In this document: positions 34,540-44,361 of the stretch, piece by piece
Numbering within the stretch: the stretch's first letter is position 1
Layout: the number at the start of each line of letters is the position of its first letter
NCBI RefSeq assembly: GCF_002270415.1
Contig: NZ_NNRI01000012.1
Location: 248,001 to 312,000, forward strand
Reading direction: 5' to 3'
Origin: Mesorhizobium sophorae
GTDB taxonomy: Bacteria > Pseudomonadota > Alphaproteobacteria > Rhizobiales > Rhizobiaceae
DNA length: 64,000 nucleotides
Position numbers and translations under genes: made by a program
Notes under the pieces: model-generated
What the model was told of the DNA's origin: nothing
Databases searched by the model: none
Seen by the model: the letters and a program-made list of their open reading frames with translations, nothing else

Positions 34540-35430
34540 CTACTCCAGATTCTGGATCTGTTCACGAAACTGGTCGACCACGGCCTTCAGTTCCAGCCCG
34601 ATCGCGGTGACCGTAGCGGCGTTCGACTTCGAGCACAGCGTATTCGATTCGCGGTTAAATTCCTGTGCCAGAAAATCGAGCTTGCGGCCGACCGCGCCGC
34701 CACCCTCGAGCAGTGCCCGACCAGATGCGACATGCGTTTTCAGGCGGTCGATCTCTTCGCGAATATCGGCTTTGGTGGCCAGGAAAGCCGCCTCCATGTG
34801 CAACCGGCTGGCGTCCAGATTGGCGGACGCGTCCATCAGCAGCCTGACCTGCTCGGCGAGGCGTTCGCGGATCGCCGCCGTCTCGCGCGACGGATCGGCC
34901 TCGGCCCGCAACGTCAGCGCCTCGATTGCGTCGATATGGCCCGCCAACAGCAGGGCCAGCGCGGCACCTTCGCCCTGTCGCGCCTGTTCCAGCCCTTTGA
35001 GGGCCACCTCGAGCGCAGCCGTGATCGCGATGTCGAGCGCGGCGCGCACATCTTCGGTTTCGACAGTCTCGGGAATATCGAGCACGCCGCGCAGCGAAAG
35101 CAATCCGTCTGATGTCGCGGGGGCGACACCGAACTGCTCCTGCAACCGCTTGGCGAGCCCCGCAAGGTCCTTCAGAAAGACTTCGTTGACGACGGGCTGC
35201 GCCTGCGCGCCGGCGGCACGGCCAATGGTCAGTGTCGCCTGGAAATTACCCCGCGCAAAGCGCTTCTGAAGCGTCTGCCTGACAGCCGGTTCCAGCCGTT
35301 CGAAACCTTGCGGCAATCGCAGCCTCACCTCGACGCTCTTGCCGTTGACGGACTTGACCTCCCAGGCGATCGCGGTGCCTTCATGCTCGGCGACGGCACG
35401 TGCAAAACCGGTCATGCTCTGCAAATTCAT
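34540..35430 (-). CDS. yicC: YicC-family endoribonuclease
   Basis: 296 residues from the ATG at 35430 (MNLQSMTGFARA). YicC N-domain and the DUF1732 C-terminal domain (DRLKTHVASGRALLEGGGAVGRKLDFLAQEFNRESNTL) are intact. Members are endoribonucleases; E. coli YicC acts on small-RNA decay. Next to gmk as in many genomes. Confidence 0.94.
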   Translation of the reverse strand: MNLQSMTGFARAVAEHEGTAIAWEVKSVNGKSVEVRLRLPQGFERLEPAVRQTLQKRFARGNFQATLTIGRAAGAQAQPVVNEVFLKDLAGLAKRLQEQFGVAPATSDGLLSLRGVLDIPETVETEDVRAALDIAITAALEVALKGLEQARQGEGAALALLLAGHIDAIEALTLRAEADPSRETAAIRERLAEQVRLLMDASANLDASRLHMEAAFLATKADIREEIDRLKTHVASGRALLEGGGAVGRKLDFLAQEFNRESNTLCSKSNAATVTAIGLELKAVVDQFREQIQNLE

Positions 35431-35455
35431 GTCGCCCACAAGTCCCTGGCACATC

Positions 35456-35481
35456 GCTCCGAAACCGGTTTTCCGGAGGGG
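35456..35481. repeat. Short palindromic repeat upstream of yicC
   Basis: GCTCCGAAACCGGTTTTCCGGAG forms a near-perfect dyad in the gap between mltG and yicC. Similar AAACCGGTTT cores are seen at 52675-52722 and near 7066. Confidence 0.6.
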
Positions 35482-35588
35482 AGCACGTGCAGCTTAAAAA
35501 TGACTGCGCCGCAGGCCCGCCGAAATCGGACGCGCGGCGCTGCTCCAAATGTCAAGGGCGCCGCCTTGTGGCAACGCCCTTCTTCGTC

Positions 35589-36872
35589 CTACTGGGCAGC
35601 GCCCGCATCGCCGCCGCCGCTGTCGTCGCCTCCGTCAGCCGGCTTGTCAACATTGCCGTCAACCGGCTTGTCGGCATTGCCGTCGGCCGGCTTGTCGGCA
35701 TTGCTGTCGCCGGCGCCGGTGGTGTTGGCGCCTTTGGCGGCGTCGTCGGCCTGCTTTTTCTGCAACGCGCGATAGCGGGCGACGTTCTCATTGTGCTCTT
35801 CGAGCGTCGCGGCAAAGACATGGCCGCCGGTACCATCGGCGACGAAGTAAAGATCGTCGGTCTTCGACGGATTGGCCACCGCCTCCAGCGCCGCCCGACC
35901 CGGATTGGCGATCGGCGTCGGTGGCAGCCCGTTGATCACATAGGTGTTGTAGGGTGTCTGCTTCTGGATGTCCGACTGGTAGATCGGCCGGTCCGCCGGC
36001 TTGCCCTTGCCGCCGAACAGACCGTAGATGATGGTTGGGTCGGATTGCAGGCGCATGCCCTTGGCCAGCCGGTTCAGGAAGACCGCGGCAACCCGTGAGC
36101 GCTCGTCACCCTTGCCCGTTTCCTTCTCGACGATCGAGGCCAGCGTAACGAACTCTTCGACATTGGCCAGCGGCAGGTCCGGCGCGCGCCGCTGCCAGAC
36201 TTCGTCGACCAGCTTCTTCTGATCTCCCAGCAACTTGTCGATCATCTGCTGGCGTGTCGCGCCGCGCGTGAAGCGCAGCGTGTCGGTGGCGAGGCTGCCC
36301 TCGGGAGGAGTGGTCGCCGGCATATCGCCGCTCAACGCCGGCTCATCGGCGATGCGCTGCAGCGCCTGCTCGACCGTCAACCCTTCTGGAACGGTCAGCG
36401 AATACATCACCGACTTGCCGCTCTTCAAAAGCTCCATGATCTCGCGCATGGAAGCCTTGGGCTTGATCTCGTACTCGCCGGCCTTCAACGCCGAATCATT
36501 GCCGTAGGCGCGCACGCCAAGGCGGAAGATCCGGGCGTCGCTGATCAGTCCGCGGCGTTCGAGCTGGTCGGCAATATCCTGGACGCCGGTATTCGGCTTG
36601 ACCAGGAACGTGTCGCCATTGGCCGAGGGGCCAGCTTCGGTGAATTCCTGCTTGCCGAAATAGACCGCGGCGCCGGCCGCCAGAACCATCAGCATCACCA
36701 CGGAGATGACGAAGTTCATGAACACGACGACCTGGCTGCGCGAAGCACGCGAGCGCTTCGGCGGCGGTGTGCCGGCCTCCGGCCGCAAGGCCTCGCTCGC
36801 CGTCTTCGGCATGATCGGCCCCGATGCCGGACGCTGTCCGAATTCTCCGTTGCCCGCCGGATTTGTGTTCAT
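35589..36872 (-). CDS. mltG: Endolytic murein transglycosylase MltG
   Basis: 427 residues. Cytosolic tail, one membrane helix (about 48-70: VVVFMNFVISVVMLMVLAAG), LysM-like domain, and YceG catalytic domain with ASIVEKETGKG (catalytic Glu), QSDPTIIYGL and TPYNTYVINGLPPTPIANPG. It cleaves nascent glycan strands. The C-terminal tail of about 50 residues is an Asp/Lys/Pro/Gly repeat (NADKPADG units), probably disordered. Placed after fabF in the fatty-acid cluster. Confidence 0.95.
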   Translation of the reverse strand: MNTNPAGNGEFGQRPASGPIMPKTASEALRPEAGTPPPKRSRASRSQVVVFMNFVISVVMLMVLAAGAAVYFGKQEFTEAGPSANGDTFLVKPNTGVQDIADQLERRGLISDARIFRLGVRAYGNDSALKAGEYEIKPKASMREIMELLKSGKSVMYSLTVPEGLTVEQALQRIADEPALSGDMPATTPPEGSLATDTLRFTRGATRQQMIDKLLGDQKKLVDEVWQRRAPDLPLANVEEFVTLASIVEKETGKGDERSRVAAVFLNRLAKGMRLQSDPTIIYGLFGGKGKPADRPIYQSDIQKQTPYNTYVINGLPPTPIANPGRAALEAVANPSKTDDLYFVADGTGGHVFAATLEEHNENVARYRALQKKQADDAAKGANTTGAGDSNADKPADGNADKPVDGNVDKPADGGDDSGGGDAGAAQ

Positions 36873-36974
36873 TTCGCCCTACCGTTTGATCGCTCAACGA
36901 ATCCCCTGCGGCAGAGTAGGGGCGAATATGGCAAAATTGACGGCATGCCGAAGCATCGCCGGGCAGTTGGACGA

Positions 36975-38237
36975 TCAGCCATTATAGCGCTGGAAGACGA
37001 GCGAAGCGTTGGTGCCGCCAAAGCCGAAGGAATTGGACAGCGCAACGTCGATCTGGCGAGCGCGCGGCTTGTTGGGCACCAGGTCGATCGCGGTCTCGCG
37101 CTCCGGGTTGTCGAGGTTGATGGTCGCCGGCGCGACATTGTCGCGAATGGCGAGGATCGAAAAGATCGCTTCGGCAGCACCGGCCGCCCCCAGCAGATGG
37201 CCGATCGACGACTTGGTCGACGACATCGAAATCTTCGACGCGGCATTGCCGACAAGCCGCTCGACGGCGCCGAGTTCGATCGTATCGGCCATGGTCGAGG
37301 TGCCGTGCGCGTTGATGTAGTCGACATCGGCGGGCGTCAGCTTGGCCCGGTTCAACGCCGCCGTCATGCAGCGGAAGGCGCCGTCACCGTCTTCGGCAGG
37401 CGCTGTGATGTGATGGGCATCACCGGTGAGGCCGTAGCCGGTCACCTCGGCGTAAATCTTGGCGCCGCGCGCCTTGGCGTGTTCGAGCTCTTCAAGCACG
37501 ACGACGCCGGCGCCCTCGCCCATGACGAAGCCGTCGCGGTCGCGGTCGTAGGGGCGCGACGCCGTTTGCGGCGCATCGTTGCGATCGGTCGACAGTGCCC
37601 GGCACGCGGCGAAGCCGGCGATCGACAGCCGCGTCACCGGCGCTTCGGCGCCACCGGCGACCATCACGTCGGCATCGCCCCACATGATCAGCCGGGCAGC
37701 GTCGCCAATGGCGTGCGCACCGGTTGAACAGGCCGTGACGACGGCGTGGTTCGGGCCTTTAAGCCCGTGCCTGATCGAGACCTGCCCGGAGACGAGATTG
37801 ATGATCTGGCCGGGGATGAAGAACGGGCTGATGCGGCGCGGGCCGCGTTCCTTGAGGATCATCGCGTTCTCGGCGATGCCTTCGATGCCGCCGATGCCGG
37901 AGCCGATCAGCACACCCGTGGCGCACTGCTCGGCATGGGTTTTTGGCTCCCAGCCGGAATCCTTCAGCGCCTCGTCGGCGGCGGCAATCCCGTACAGGAT
38001 GAAGTCGCCGATCTTGCGCAATTCCTTCGGCTCGAGCACGGCCTCGGGATTGAAGGTGGCATTGCTGCCATCGCCACGCGGAATGACGTGGGCGATCTTG
38101 CAGGCAAGATCCTCCACCTCAAACTCGGTGATGCGCTTGGCTGCGCTGCGGCCGGTCAGTAGTTCCTTCCAGCTGTGCTCGAAGCCCATGCCGAATGGCG
38201 ACAACAACCCAAGGCCCGTGACGACGACACGCCTCAT
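36975..38237 (-). CDS. fabF: 3-oxoacyl-ACP synthase II
   Basis: 420 residues. Catalytic Cys in TACSTGAHAIG (about 170), His in NAHGTSTM and His in STKSSIGHLLGAAG form the Cys-His-His triad. Elongates long-chain acyl-ACP. Follows acpP by 34 bases on the same strand. Confidence 0.96.
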   Translation of the reverse strand: MRRVVVTGLGLLSPFGMGFEHSWKELLTGRSAAKRITEFEVEDLACKIAHVIPRGDGSNATFNPEAVLEPKELRKIGDFILYGIAAADEALKDSGWEPKTHAEQCATGVLIGSGIGGIEGIAENAMILKERGPRRISPFFIPGQIINLVSGQVSIRHGLKGPNHAVVTACSTGAHAIGDAARLIMWGDADVMVAGGAEAPVTRLSIAGFAACRALSTDRNDAPQTASRPYDRDRDGFVMGEGAGVVVLEELEHAKARGAKIYAEVTGYGLTGDAHHITAPAEDGDGAFRCMTAALNRAKLTPADVDYINAHGTSTMADTIELGAVERLVGNAASKISMSSTKSSIGHLLGAAGAAEAIFSILAIRDNVAPATINLDNPERETAIDLVPNKPRARQIDVALSNSFGFGGTNASLVFQRYNG

Positions 38238-38271
38238 CGCAGGTCCTCCCCGGTGATGACTGCGGAAAGCG

Positions 38272-38508
38272 TCAGGCGGATGCCTTATCGATATACTTCA
38301 CCGCGTCGCCGACGGTCAGGATGGTCTCGGCCGCATCGTCGGGGATCTCGACGCCGAATTCTTCTTCGAACGCCATGACGAGTTCGACCGTGTCGAGGCT
38401 GTCGGCGCCCAGATCATCGATGAAGCTCGCCTGCTCCGTCACTTTGTCGGCATCGACACCAAGGTGCTCGATGACGATCTTTTTGACGCGCTCTGCGGTG
38501 TCACTCAT
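38272..38508 (-). CDS. acpP: Acyl carrier protein
   Basis: 78 residues from the ATG at 38508, same as E. coli AcpP (an ATG at 38517 is too close to the Shine-Dalgarno). GADSLDTVELVMAFEEEFG carries the phosphopantetheine Ser. Carries acyl chains for the FabD/FabF/FabG enzymes encoded around it. About 210 bases separate it from fabG; that gap may hold its own promoter. Confidence 0.97.
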   Translation of the reverse strand: MSDTAERVKKIVIEHLGVDADKVTEQASFIDDLGADSLDTVELVMAFEEEFGVEIPDDAAETILTVGDAVKYIDKASA

Positions 38509-38720
38509 TTGGGGCATCCTCGTCTTTTGTTTGTCTGTCTTCGTTAGCGGGCAGAATGCCGCTAATCAAGCTGAAAGATGGTCCTGCCGGAAACGCAACG
38601 GCCACGGACCGGTTTTTGCCCGAACCGCCGGGTTGCGGGCCGCATTACACGAAAAATAGCCGAGGTCCAAGCCGAAATGGTCTCTTTTCACAAGCCGGCA
38701 ACAACTCCGCCGGACCTCGT

Positions 38721-39458
38721 TCAGATCATCGCCATGCCGCCATTCACATGGATGGTCTGGCCGGTGACGTAGGCGGCTTCGTTGGAGGCGAGATAGGCAA
38801 CGGCGGATGCGACTTCGGCGCCGGTGCCCATGCGGCGCGTCGGGATCGCCGCCATGATCGCCTCCTTCTGCTTGTCGTTGAGCTTGTCGGTCATCGCCGA
38901 TTCGATGAAGCCCGGGGCGACGCAGTTGACGGTGATGTTGCGGGTGGCGATCTCCTGCGCCAGCGATTTCGAAAAGCCGATCATGCCGGCCTTGGAGGCG
39001 CAGTAGTTGGCCTGGCCGGGATTGCCGGTGACACCGACAACCGAGGTGATGTTGATGATACGGCCGTGACGGCGGCGCATCATGGGATGGGTGAGTTCGC
39101 GGGTCAGCCTGAAGACAGCGGTCAGGTTGACCTCGAGCACGGTATCCCAGTCGGCGTCCGACATGCGCACGAACAGCCCGTCCTTGGTGATGCCGGCATT
39201 GTTGACCAGGATGTCGACACCTTCGAGATCGGCCTCCGCCTTCTGGCCGAGCGCCTTGACCTCGTCACGGTTCGACAGGTTGGCCGGGAACAGCTTGACC
39301 CGATCGCCAAGCTCGGCGGCCAGCGTCTCCAATTTCTCGACCCGTGTGCCATGCAGGCCGACGATGGCGCCTTGCGCATGCAGGACCCTGGCGATCGCCT
39401 CGCCAATGCCTCCCGATGCGCCGGTGACGAGTGCCTTGCGGCCAGTCAATTCGAACAT
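38721..39458 (-). CDS. fabG: 3-oxoacyl-ACP reductase
   Basis: 245 residues, SDR. TGASGGIGEAIA, NNAG, Ser and Tyr-x3-Lys in ITSVVGVTGNPGQANYCASKAG, and the standard FabG end VTGQTIHVNGGMAMI. Uses NADPH to reduce beta-ketoacyl-ACP. Downstream of fabD. Confidence 0.96.
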   Translation of the reverse strand: MFELTGRKALVTGASGGIGEAIARVLHAQGAIVGLHGTRVEKLETLAAELGDRVKLFPANLSNRDEVKALGQKAEADLEGVDILVNNAGITKDGLFVRMSDADWDTVLEVNLTAVFRLTRELTHPMMRRRHGRIINITSVVGVTGNPGQANYCASKAGMIGFSKSLAQEIATRNITVNCVAPGFIESAMTDKLNDKQKEAIMAAIPTRRMGTGAEVASAVAYLASNEAAYVTGQTIHVNGGMAMI

Positions 39459-39518
39459 TTTTGTCTCCTGATTGAGAAGAGAACACCCTTTGCACGGGCA
39501 GGGTCAAATGGCACTAGA

Positions 39519-40466
39519 TTAAACAAGCGTCGCCAGCGCCGCCTCGACATCAGCCGCGGAGCCGACCGACGCGGTGGCGATGTCGCGGTTGATGCGCCGC
39601 GCCAGGCCTGAAAGCACCTTTCCGGCACCGATCTCGTAAAGCGTGGCGATGCCGTTTGCGCCGAACCATTCCACTGTCTCGCGCCAGCGCACGCGGGCAA
39701 TCACCTGCTCGACCAGACGCCGCGCGATCTCGTCCGGATCATTGGTCGGGGTGACGGTGACGTTGGAGACGATGGGAACCACCGGGGCGGCCTTCGCCAC
39801 GCTGCCCAGAGCCTCGCGCATGATCTCGGCCGCCGGCGTCATCAGCGCGGAGTGGAATGGCGCCGAAACCTGCAGCATCAGCGCCCGCTTGGCGCCCTTT
39901 TCCGTGCAAAGTTTCGCCGCCAGCTCCACTGCGCCCTTTGTGCCTGAAATGACCAGTTGGCCGCCGCCATTGTCGTTCGCCACCTGGCAGACAGAGCCAG
40001 CCCCTTGGGCAGCCTCGGCGCAGGCGGCTTCTACATCCGCCTGTTCCAACCCGATGATAGCCGCCATGGCGCCCTCGCCGGCCGGCACCGCCGCCTGCAT
40101 GGCATTGCCCCGGATGCGCAGCAGCCTGGCGGCATCGGCAACCGAAACGAAGCCGGCGGCCGCGAGCGCCGAATATTCGCCCAGCGAATGGCCGGCGACA
40201 TAGGCGACCTTGTCCTTCAGCGAGAAGCCGCGCGATTCCAGCGCCCTGATCGCGGCCAGCGACACCGCCATCAGCGCCGGCTGGGCATTGGCGGTCAGCG
40301 TCAACGTCTCCTCCGGCCCTTCCCAGATCAGCTTCGACAGGTTTTCGCCAAGCGCGTCGTCCACCTCCTGGAAGACCCTGCGCGCCTCGGGAAAGGCAAC
40401 GGCGAGATCCTTGCCCATGCCGACAGCCTGGCTGCCTTGTCCAGGAAAGGTGAATGCAACGGCCAT
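39519..40466 (-). CDS. fabD: Malonyl-CoA:ACP transacylase
   Basis: 315 residues. AFTFPGQGSQAVGMG at the start and the active Ser in GHSLGEYSALAAAG. Loads malonyl onto ACP. First gene of the minus-strand run fabD-fabG-acpP-fabF-mltG-yicC-gmk, so the operon promoter should lie in 40467-40743. Confidence 0.96.
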   Translation of the reverse strand: MAVAFTFPGQGSQAVGMGKDLAVAFPEARRVFQEVDDALGENLSKLIWEGPEETLTLTANAQPALMAVSLAAIRALESRGFSLKDKVAYVAGHSLGEYSALAAAGFVSVADAARLLRIRGNAMQAAVPAGEGAMAAIIGLEQADVEAACAEAAQGAGSVCQVANDNGGGQLVISGTKGAVELAAKLCTEKGAKRALMLQVSAPFHSALMTPAAEIMREALGSVAKAAPVVPIVSNVTVTPTNDPDEIARRLVEQVIARVRWRETVEWFGANGIATLYEIGAGKVLSGLARRINRDIATASVGSAADVEAALATLV

Positions 40467-40743
40467 ATGAGGGCTCCCAAGGGCTGGTTTTGCTTGCCCG
40501 ATAGTCGGGTTTTTCTTGCCTGTGACGCAAGGCAGGCCGCCAAGTCAAGCCCAGTTCGACCCTGGCCGGCGGCACCATCGCCGGCCGAGTGCCTGTTCCG
40601 AAAGGCTTTTTGGCGATCACTCCTGATGAAAACCGCTCACGAATCGTTTGCTGGCTCTTCTTATTTCCGCCACAGGCGCTAGCTTTGCGTGACAATTATA
40701 TGACAATCGAGTGACGAGTTTGTCGCTGGGTGGGGAAGTTAAA

Positions 40744-42672
40744 GTGGCAAAGAGTTCTAAACGCGTCGGCAAAGCCGCGCCACAGTTCCTGGAAGACGAC
40801 CCGTCCACCGGCTATCTGCCGGGCAGGACATGGCCGGTCGTGCGCTATGGGCTGGTCAGCCTGGCGATCGCGGCCGTCATGGTGTTTGCGATCGAATTGA
40901 TCGTGCGCGGCGACTTTGCCGGCACGGTCGCCTTCTTCCTGCAGCCGCTCAAGCCGGGCTGGACCACCATCGTCGTGTTCGCGCTGATCCTGATCGGCCT
41001 CGATGCCGTGCTTGGCCGCAGCCACCAGAGCCTGATGATCGTCGCGCCGCTGACCCTTTCCCTTGCCTTCGTCGGCCACCAGAAGTCGCATTATCTCGGC
41101 GATCCGCTCTATCCCACCGATTTCCTCTATGCCCGCCAGATCTTCGCGCTGCTGCCGCTCCTGGTGCGCGACCGGCCGATGACCGCGCTCGCCATGGTGG
41201 TCGGCATCGTCGCCGGCCTGTCGCTGCTCGTCTATGGCTGGCGGCTATGGCGGCGCAAGGTTCCGGCGCTCAGCCGCAAGGGCCGTCTTGCCCGGCTGAC
41301 GCTGGCGGTGCCGCTGCTCGCCTTCTTCGTTTCGATCATGGACTACGCCACCTTCTCCTGGACCAGGGACCGGCTGCAGATCATCCCGATCATGTGGGAC
41401 CAGAAGGAAAACTATGCTTCCAACGGCTTTGCCCTGGCCTTTGCACTCAACGTGCCGATGGCGCATGTCTCGGCGCCGCCAGGCTATTCCGACAAGGCAA
41501 TCGCGGCGATCGACAGGACCGATGTGACCGCCTCGATGCCGGCCGAGAAGCCCGACATCATCATCGTCATGAGCGAATCCTTCTGGGATCCGACCAAGCT
41601 GCCCGGCGTCACCATCACGCCCGACCCGATCCCCAACGTGCGCGCGTTGCGTTCGGGCTCGATGTTCTCGCCCGAATTCGGCGGCATGACCGCCAACATC
41701 GAGTTCGAGGCGCTGACCGGCTTTTCCAATGCCTTCCTGCCGGCCGGCAGCATCCCCTATCAGCAATATGTGCGCACGCCGACGCCTTCGCTCGCAACCT
41801 TCCTCAAGAGCCAGGGCTACCGGGCGCGCGCCATCCATCCCGGCACCAACTGGTTCTGGAACCGTGGCGCGGTCTACGCTGATTTCGGCTTCAACGATTT
41901 CAAATCAGAAGAGACGCTGCCGCCCTTGCAAAAGCGCGGGCCGCTGGCGTCCGATGCGGCGATGACCGACGAGATCATCAGCGAGGCCGACGCCAGCGAT
42001 GAGCCGGTGTTTTTCTTTGCGGTCAGCCTGCAAAACCACGGCCCCTACGAGCCGAACCGCTATTACAATCCAACCCACACGGTGCAGGCACCGATCAGCC
42101 AATGGGCACGCGAATCGCTGCTCAGCTACGCCGAAGGGTCAGCCGACGCCGATCGTGGCCTTGAACGCCTTGTCGAATGGGCGAAGAAACGCTCCCGTCC
42201 CACCGTGATCGCCTTCTTCGGCGACCATCTGCCGCCGCTGGGGCCGGTCTATGTCGAAACCGGGTTCCTGAAAGACAATGTCGCGCCGCGCAAGGAACCG
42301 ACGCCGCAAGCCGCGCTCGAACATCACCAGACGCCGCTGATCATCTGGTCGAACCACTCCGGTCCGGTCGAGAACCTGGGCGCGGTGAGCCCGGCGTTCC
42401 TGCCCTATCATATCCTCACCACCGCCGGCATCACCCACCCCTACTACACCGGGTTCCTGGGTGAGATGCGTGAACGCTACCGCGTCGTCGACCGCAATTT
42501 GTTGCTGACGCCGACGGGCGAAGCCACGCCAGATTGGTCACGGCAGAAGGAAATCGATCCGACGATCCGCGATTTCCGCCTGCTGCAGTACGACATGATG
42601 TTCGGCAAACGCCTCGCGGCGCCGGACTTCTTCCCCGAAACGGTCGACAAAATTGTCGCCCATACGAGTTGA
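40744..42672 (+). CDS. LtaS/OpgB-like membrane phosphoglycerol transferase
   Basis: 642 residues from the GTG at 40744 (GGGGAAG seven bases upstream; an in-frame GTG at 40711 is weaker). Four to five N-terminal helices, then a periplasmic sulfatase-fold domain from about residue 270: IIIVMSESFWD, GGMTANIEFEALTGF, FGDHLPPLG (metal ligands) and EHHQTPLIIWSNHSG. Relatives transfer glycerol phosphate from phosphatidylglycerol to lipoteichoic acid or, in rhizobia, to cyclic beta-glucans. A glucan-modifying role is inference. Confidence 0.85.
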   Translation: MAKSSKRVGKAAPQFLEDDPSTGYLPGRTWPVVRYGLVSLAIAAVMVFAIELIVRGDFAGTVAFFLQPLKPGWTTIVVFALILIGLDAVLGRSHQSLMIVAPLTLSLAFVGHQKSHYLGDPLYPTDFLYARQIFALLPLLVRDRPMTALAMVVGIVAGLSLLVYGWRLWRRKVPALSRKGRLARLTLAVPLLAFFVSIMDYATFSWTRDRLQIIPIMWDQKENYASNGFALAFALNVPMAHVSAPPGYSDKAIAAIDRTDVTASMPAEKPDIIIVMSESFWDPTKLPGVTITPDPIPNVRALRSGSMFSPEFGGMTANIEFEALTGFSNAFLPAGSIPYQQYVRTPTPSLATFLKSQGYRARAIHPGTNWFWNRGAVYADFGFNDFKSEETLPPLQKRGPLASDAAMTDEIISEADASDEPVFFFAVSLQNHGPYEPNRYYNPTHTVQAPISQWARESLLSYAEGSADADRGLERLVEWAKKRSRPTVIAFFGDHLPPLGPVYVETGFLKDNVAPRKEPTPQAALEHHQTPLIIWSNHSGPVENLGAVSPAFLPYHILTTAGITHPYYTGFLGEMRERYRVVDRNLLLTPTGEATPDWSRQKEIDPTIRDFRLLQYDMMFGKRLAAPDFFPETVDKIVAHTS

Positions 42673-42717
42673 GCCAAACGATCCCGCGAGGCTCGGGCCT
42701 GGCGACCCTTCACACGT

Positions 42718-44361
42718 TCAATCCGTCAATTGCAGCTTCGAGAACTTGTTGGCGATCTGCTGGAATACGTCCGGCAGTTTGGTCGGATCGTTGACGGCAT
42801 AGTAGCCGCTCGGATCCGAGGCGCACGCGCTGTAAAGCGAGCGGTTGGCGGCGGTGTCGGATTGCAGCATGGTGTAGATTTGCACGCCCTCGTTCTTCAA
42901 CTGCGTGCAAACGCTTTTGGTCCAGCCGTCGACATTGCGCGCCGCGGTCGCCTGACTGTCCGACCCGAAACGGCCACCTGCGAGATAGCCATAGGATGTG
43001 TAGTCGGACTTCGTCGGCTGTTCGCTGGCGCCATAGACGACGTTCTCGCCGTCGGTGAGCAACAGCACGATCTTGCTGACGCCGGGCGTCTTCCACGCCG
43101 CTCCGTCCGTGTAGGGCGCGGCGGGCGACAGCACCCGCATGCCCCACGACAGGCCCTCGGAGACATTGGTGCCTGAACCGTTCCACTCGGTCATCTGGCT
43201 TGCTGCCTTGCGCAGCTTGTCGAAATCGTCGGTCAGCGGGACGACGGGTGTGGGGCAAGCGCGGTTCGGGCCAACGGTGACGGGGGTGCCTGTCTCGGTG
43301 ATGAACTCCTTGGCGGGCGCAACATATTTGGCGACCTTTTCCTTGGCGCTCGTACCGGGCGACAACAAATCGCCGAGCAGATCGTTGAGATCGATGCCGA
43401 GAAGGTTGCCCTTCTGCTTGGCGAGCTTGGTCTTGTCGCTGACGTCGTCGAGATAGGAATTGTTGTAGTATTTATCCGAATTGCCATAGGAGGCAGACGG
43501 CTTCTGCGCAACTTCGGGATCGTCCGGCGCAAAATACGGAACAAACAGCGTGTCGGGCTCGTCCGGGTCGGGTGGGGTGTCGGAAATGTTGTAGGCGCCC
43601 GGCCGCGCCTCGACGCAGCCCTTCCATCCGGTGTTGTTCCATCCGGGCTCGGTCCATCCGGTCTGCTTGAGCTGCTTGAAAAGCGCCATATGGTTGGGAC
43701 GCTTGCCGTCGATGACCGGAAAATTGACGCCGTTGGTGGAGGACTTGCCGTCCATGTCGATCCAGGACGGGTCGAATTCATCGCCATCGACGTTGACGGC
43801 CGTGACGAACGGAACCAGCGAGGCGCGGATCTGGCGCGTCGGCGATTTTGTCGCCTCGAGCGTGTCGAGCAATGATTTGGTCGCCGTCCTCAACGCCGTC
43901 ATGCGCGCCCCGGCCATGGAGCCGGTGTTGTCCAGCACCAGCACGACTTCGAGCTGGTTGTTCGATTCGACGGCGGAGGCATCGACCTCGATGTGCTTTT
44001 CCTTGCCGAACAGGAAGGCAAAGTTGAGAGTGACGTCGGCTGAGGCAACCGCCTTCGTCTTGACGAAATTGACGCCTTTGTCGACCGTCAACGTCGCCTT
44101 CGCATTGCCGAGTTCGCCATGGCCGGCGATGTTAGCCTGGAAATAGCGATCAAAGGCGTCATTGCGGGTGATATCGAGATCGCCCAGATGCGAAGAGGCA
44201 AGGTTTGCCGCATCGAGGGCATTCTGCAGGTTGCCCTTGGCCCGCATCAGGGTGGAGACATCGGTTGCGAAGGCGACAGCCGTGAGGATGGCCGGCAACC
44301 CCAGCCCCAGCACAAGCGAAAAATTGCCGCTCGTCGAGCGCCAGAACTTGTTAAGAAGCAT
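42718..44361 (-). CDS. TadG-like pilus-assembly protein with von Willebrand A domain
   Basis: 547 residues from the ATG at 44361 (GGGGGGTAAGG before it). N-terminal Tad-type segment (FWRSTSGNFSLVLGLGLPAIL with one helix, then ALDAANLASSH). The vWA domain begins LEVVLVLDNTGSMAGARM (metal-site DNTGS) and continues to KIVLLLTDGENVVYGA. A long insert between about residues 220 and 400 is rich in Asp/Pro/Lys. No other tad/cpa genes are in the window, so it is an orphan here. Possibly an envelope adhesion or pilus-related protein. Confidence 0.82.
   Translation of the reverse strand: MLLNKFWRSTSGNFSLVLGLGLPAILTAVAFATDVSTLMRAKGNLQNALDAANLASSHLGDLDITRNDAFDRYFQANIAGHGELGNAKATLTVDKGVNFVKTKAVASADVTLNFAFLFGKEKHIEVDASAVESNNQLEVVLVLDNTGSMAGARMTALRTATKSLLDTLEATKSPTRQIRASLVPFVTAVNVDGDEFDPSWIDMDGKSSTNGVNFPVIDGKRPNHMALFKQLKQTGWTEPGWNNTGWKGCVEARPGAYNISDTPPDPDEPDTLFVPYFAPDDPEVAQKPSASYGNSDKYYNNSYLDDVSDKTKLAKQKGNLLGIDLNDLLGDLLSPGTSAKEKVAKYVAPAKEFITETGTPVTVGPNRACPTPVVPLTDDFDKLRKAASQMTEWNGSGTNVSEGLSWGMRVLSPAAPYTDGAAWKTPGVSKIVLLLTDGENVVYGASEQPTKSDYTSYGYLAGGRFGSDSQATAARNVDGWTKSVCTQLKNEGVQIYTMLQSDTAANRSLYSACASDPSGYYAVNDPTKLPDVFQQIANKFSKLQLTD

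Noticed and set aside
42718..44361. A fragment of a Tad pilus island
   Set aside because: No other tad/cpa genes flank it; neighbours are an LtaS-like gene and rpsF.
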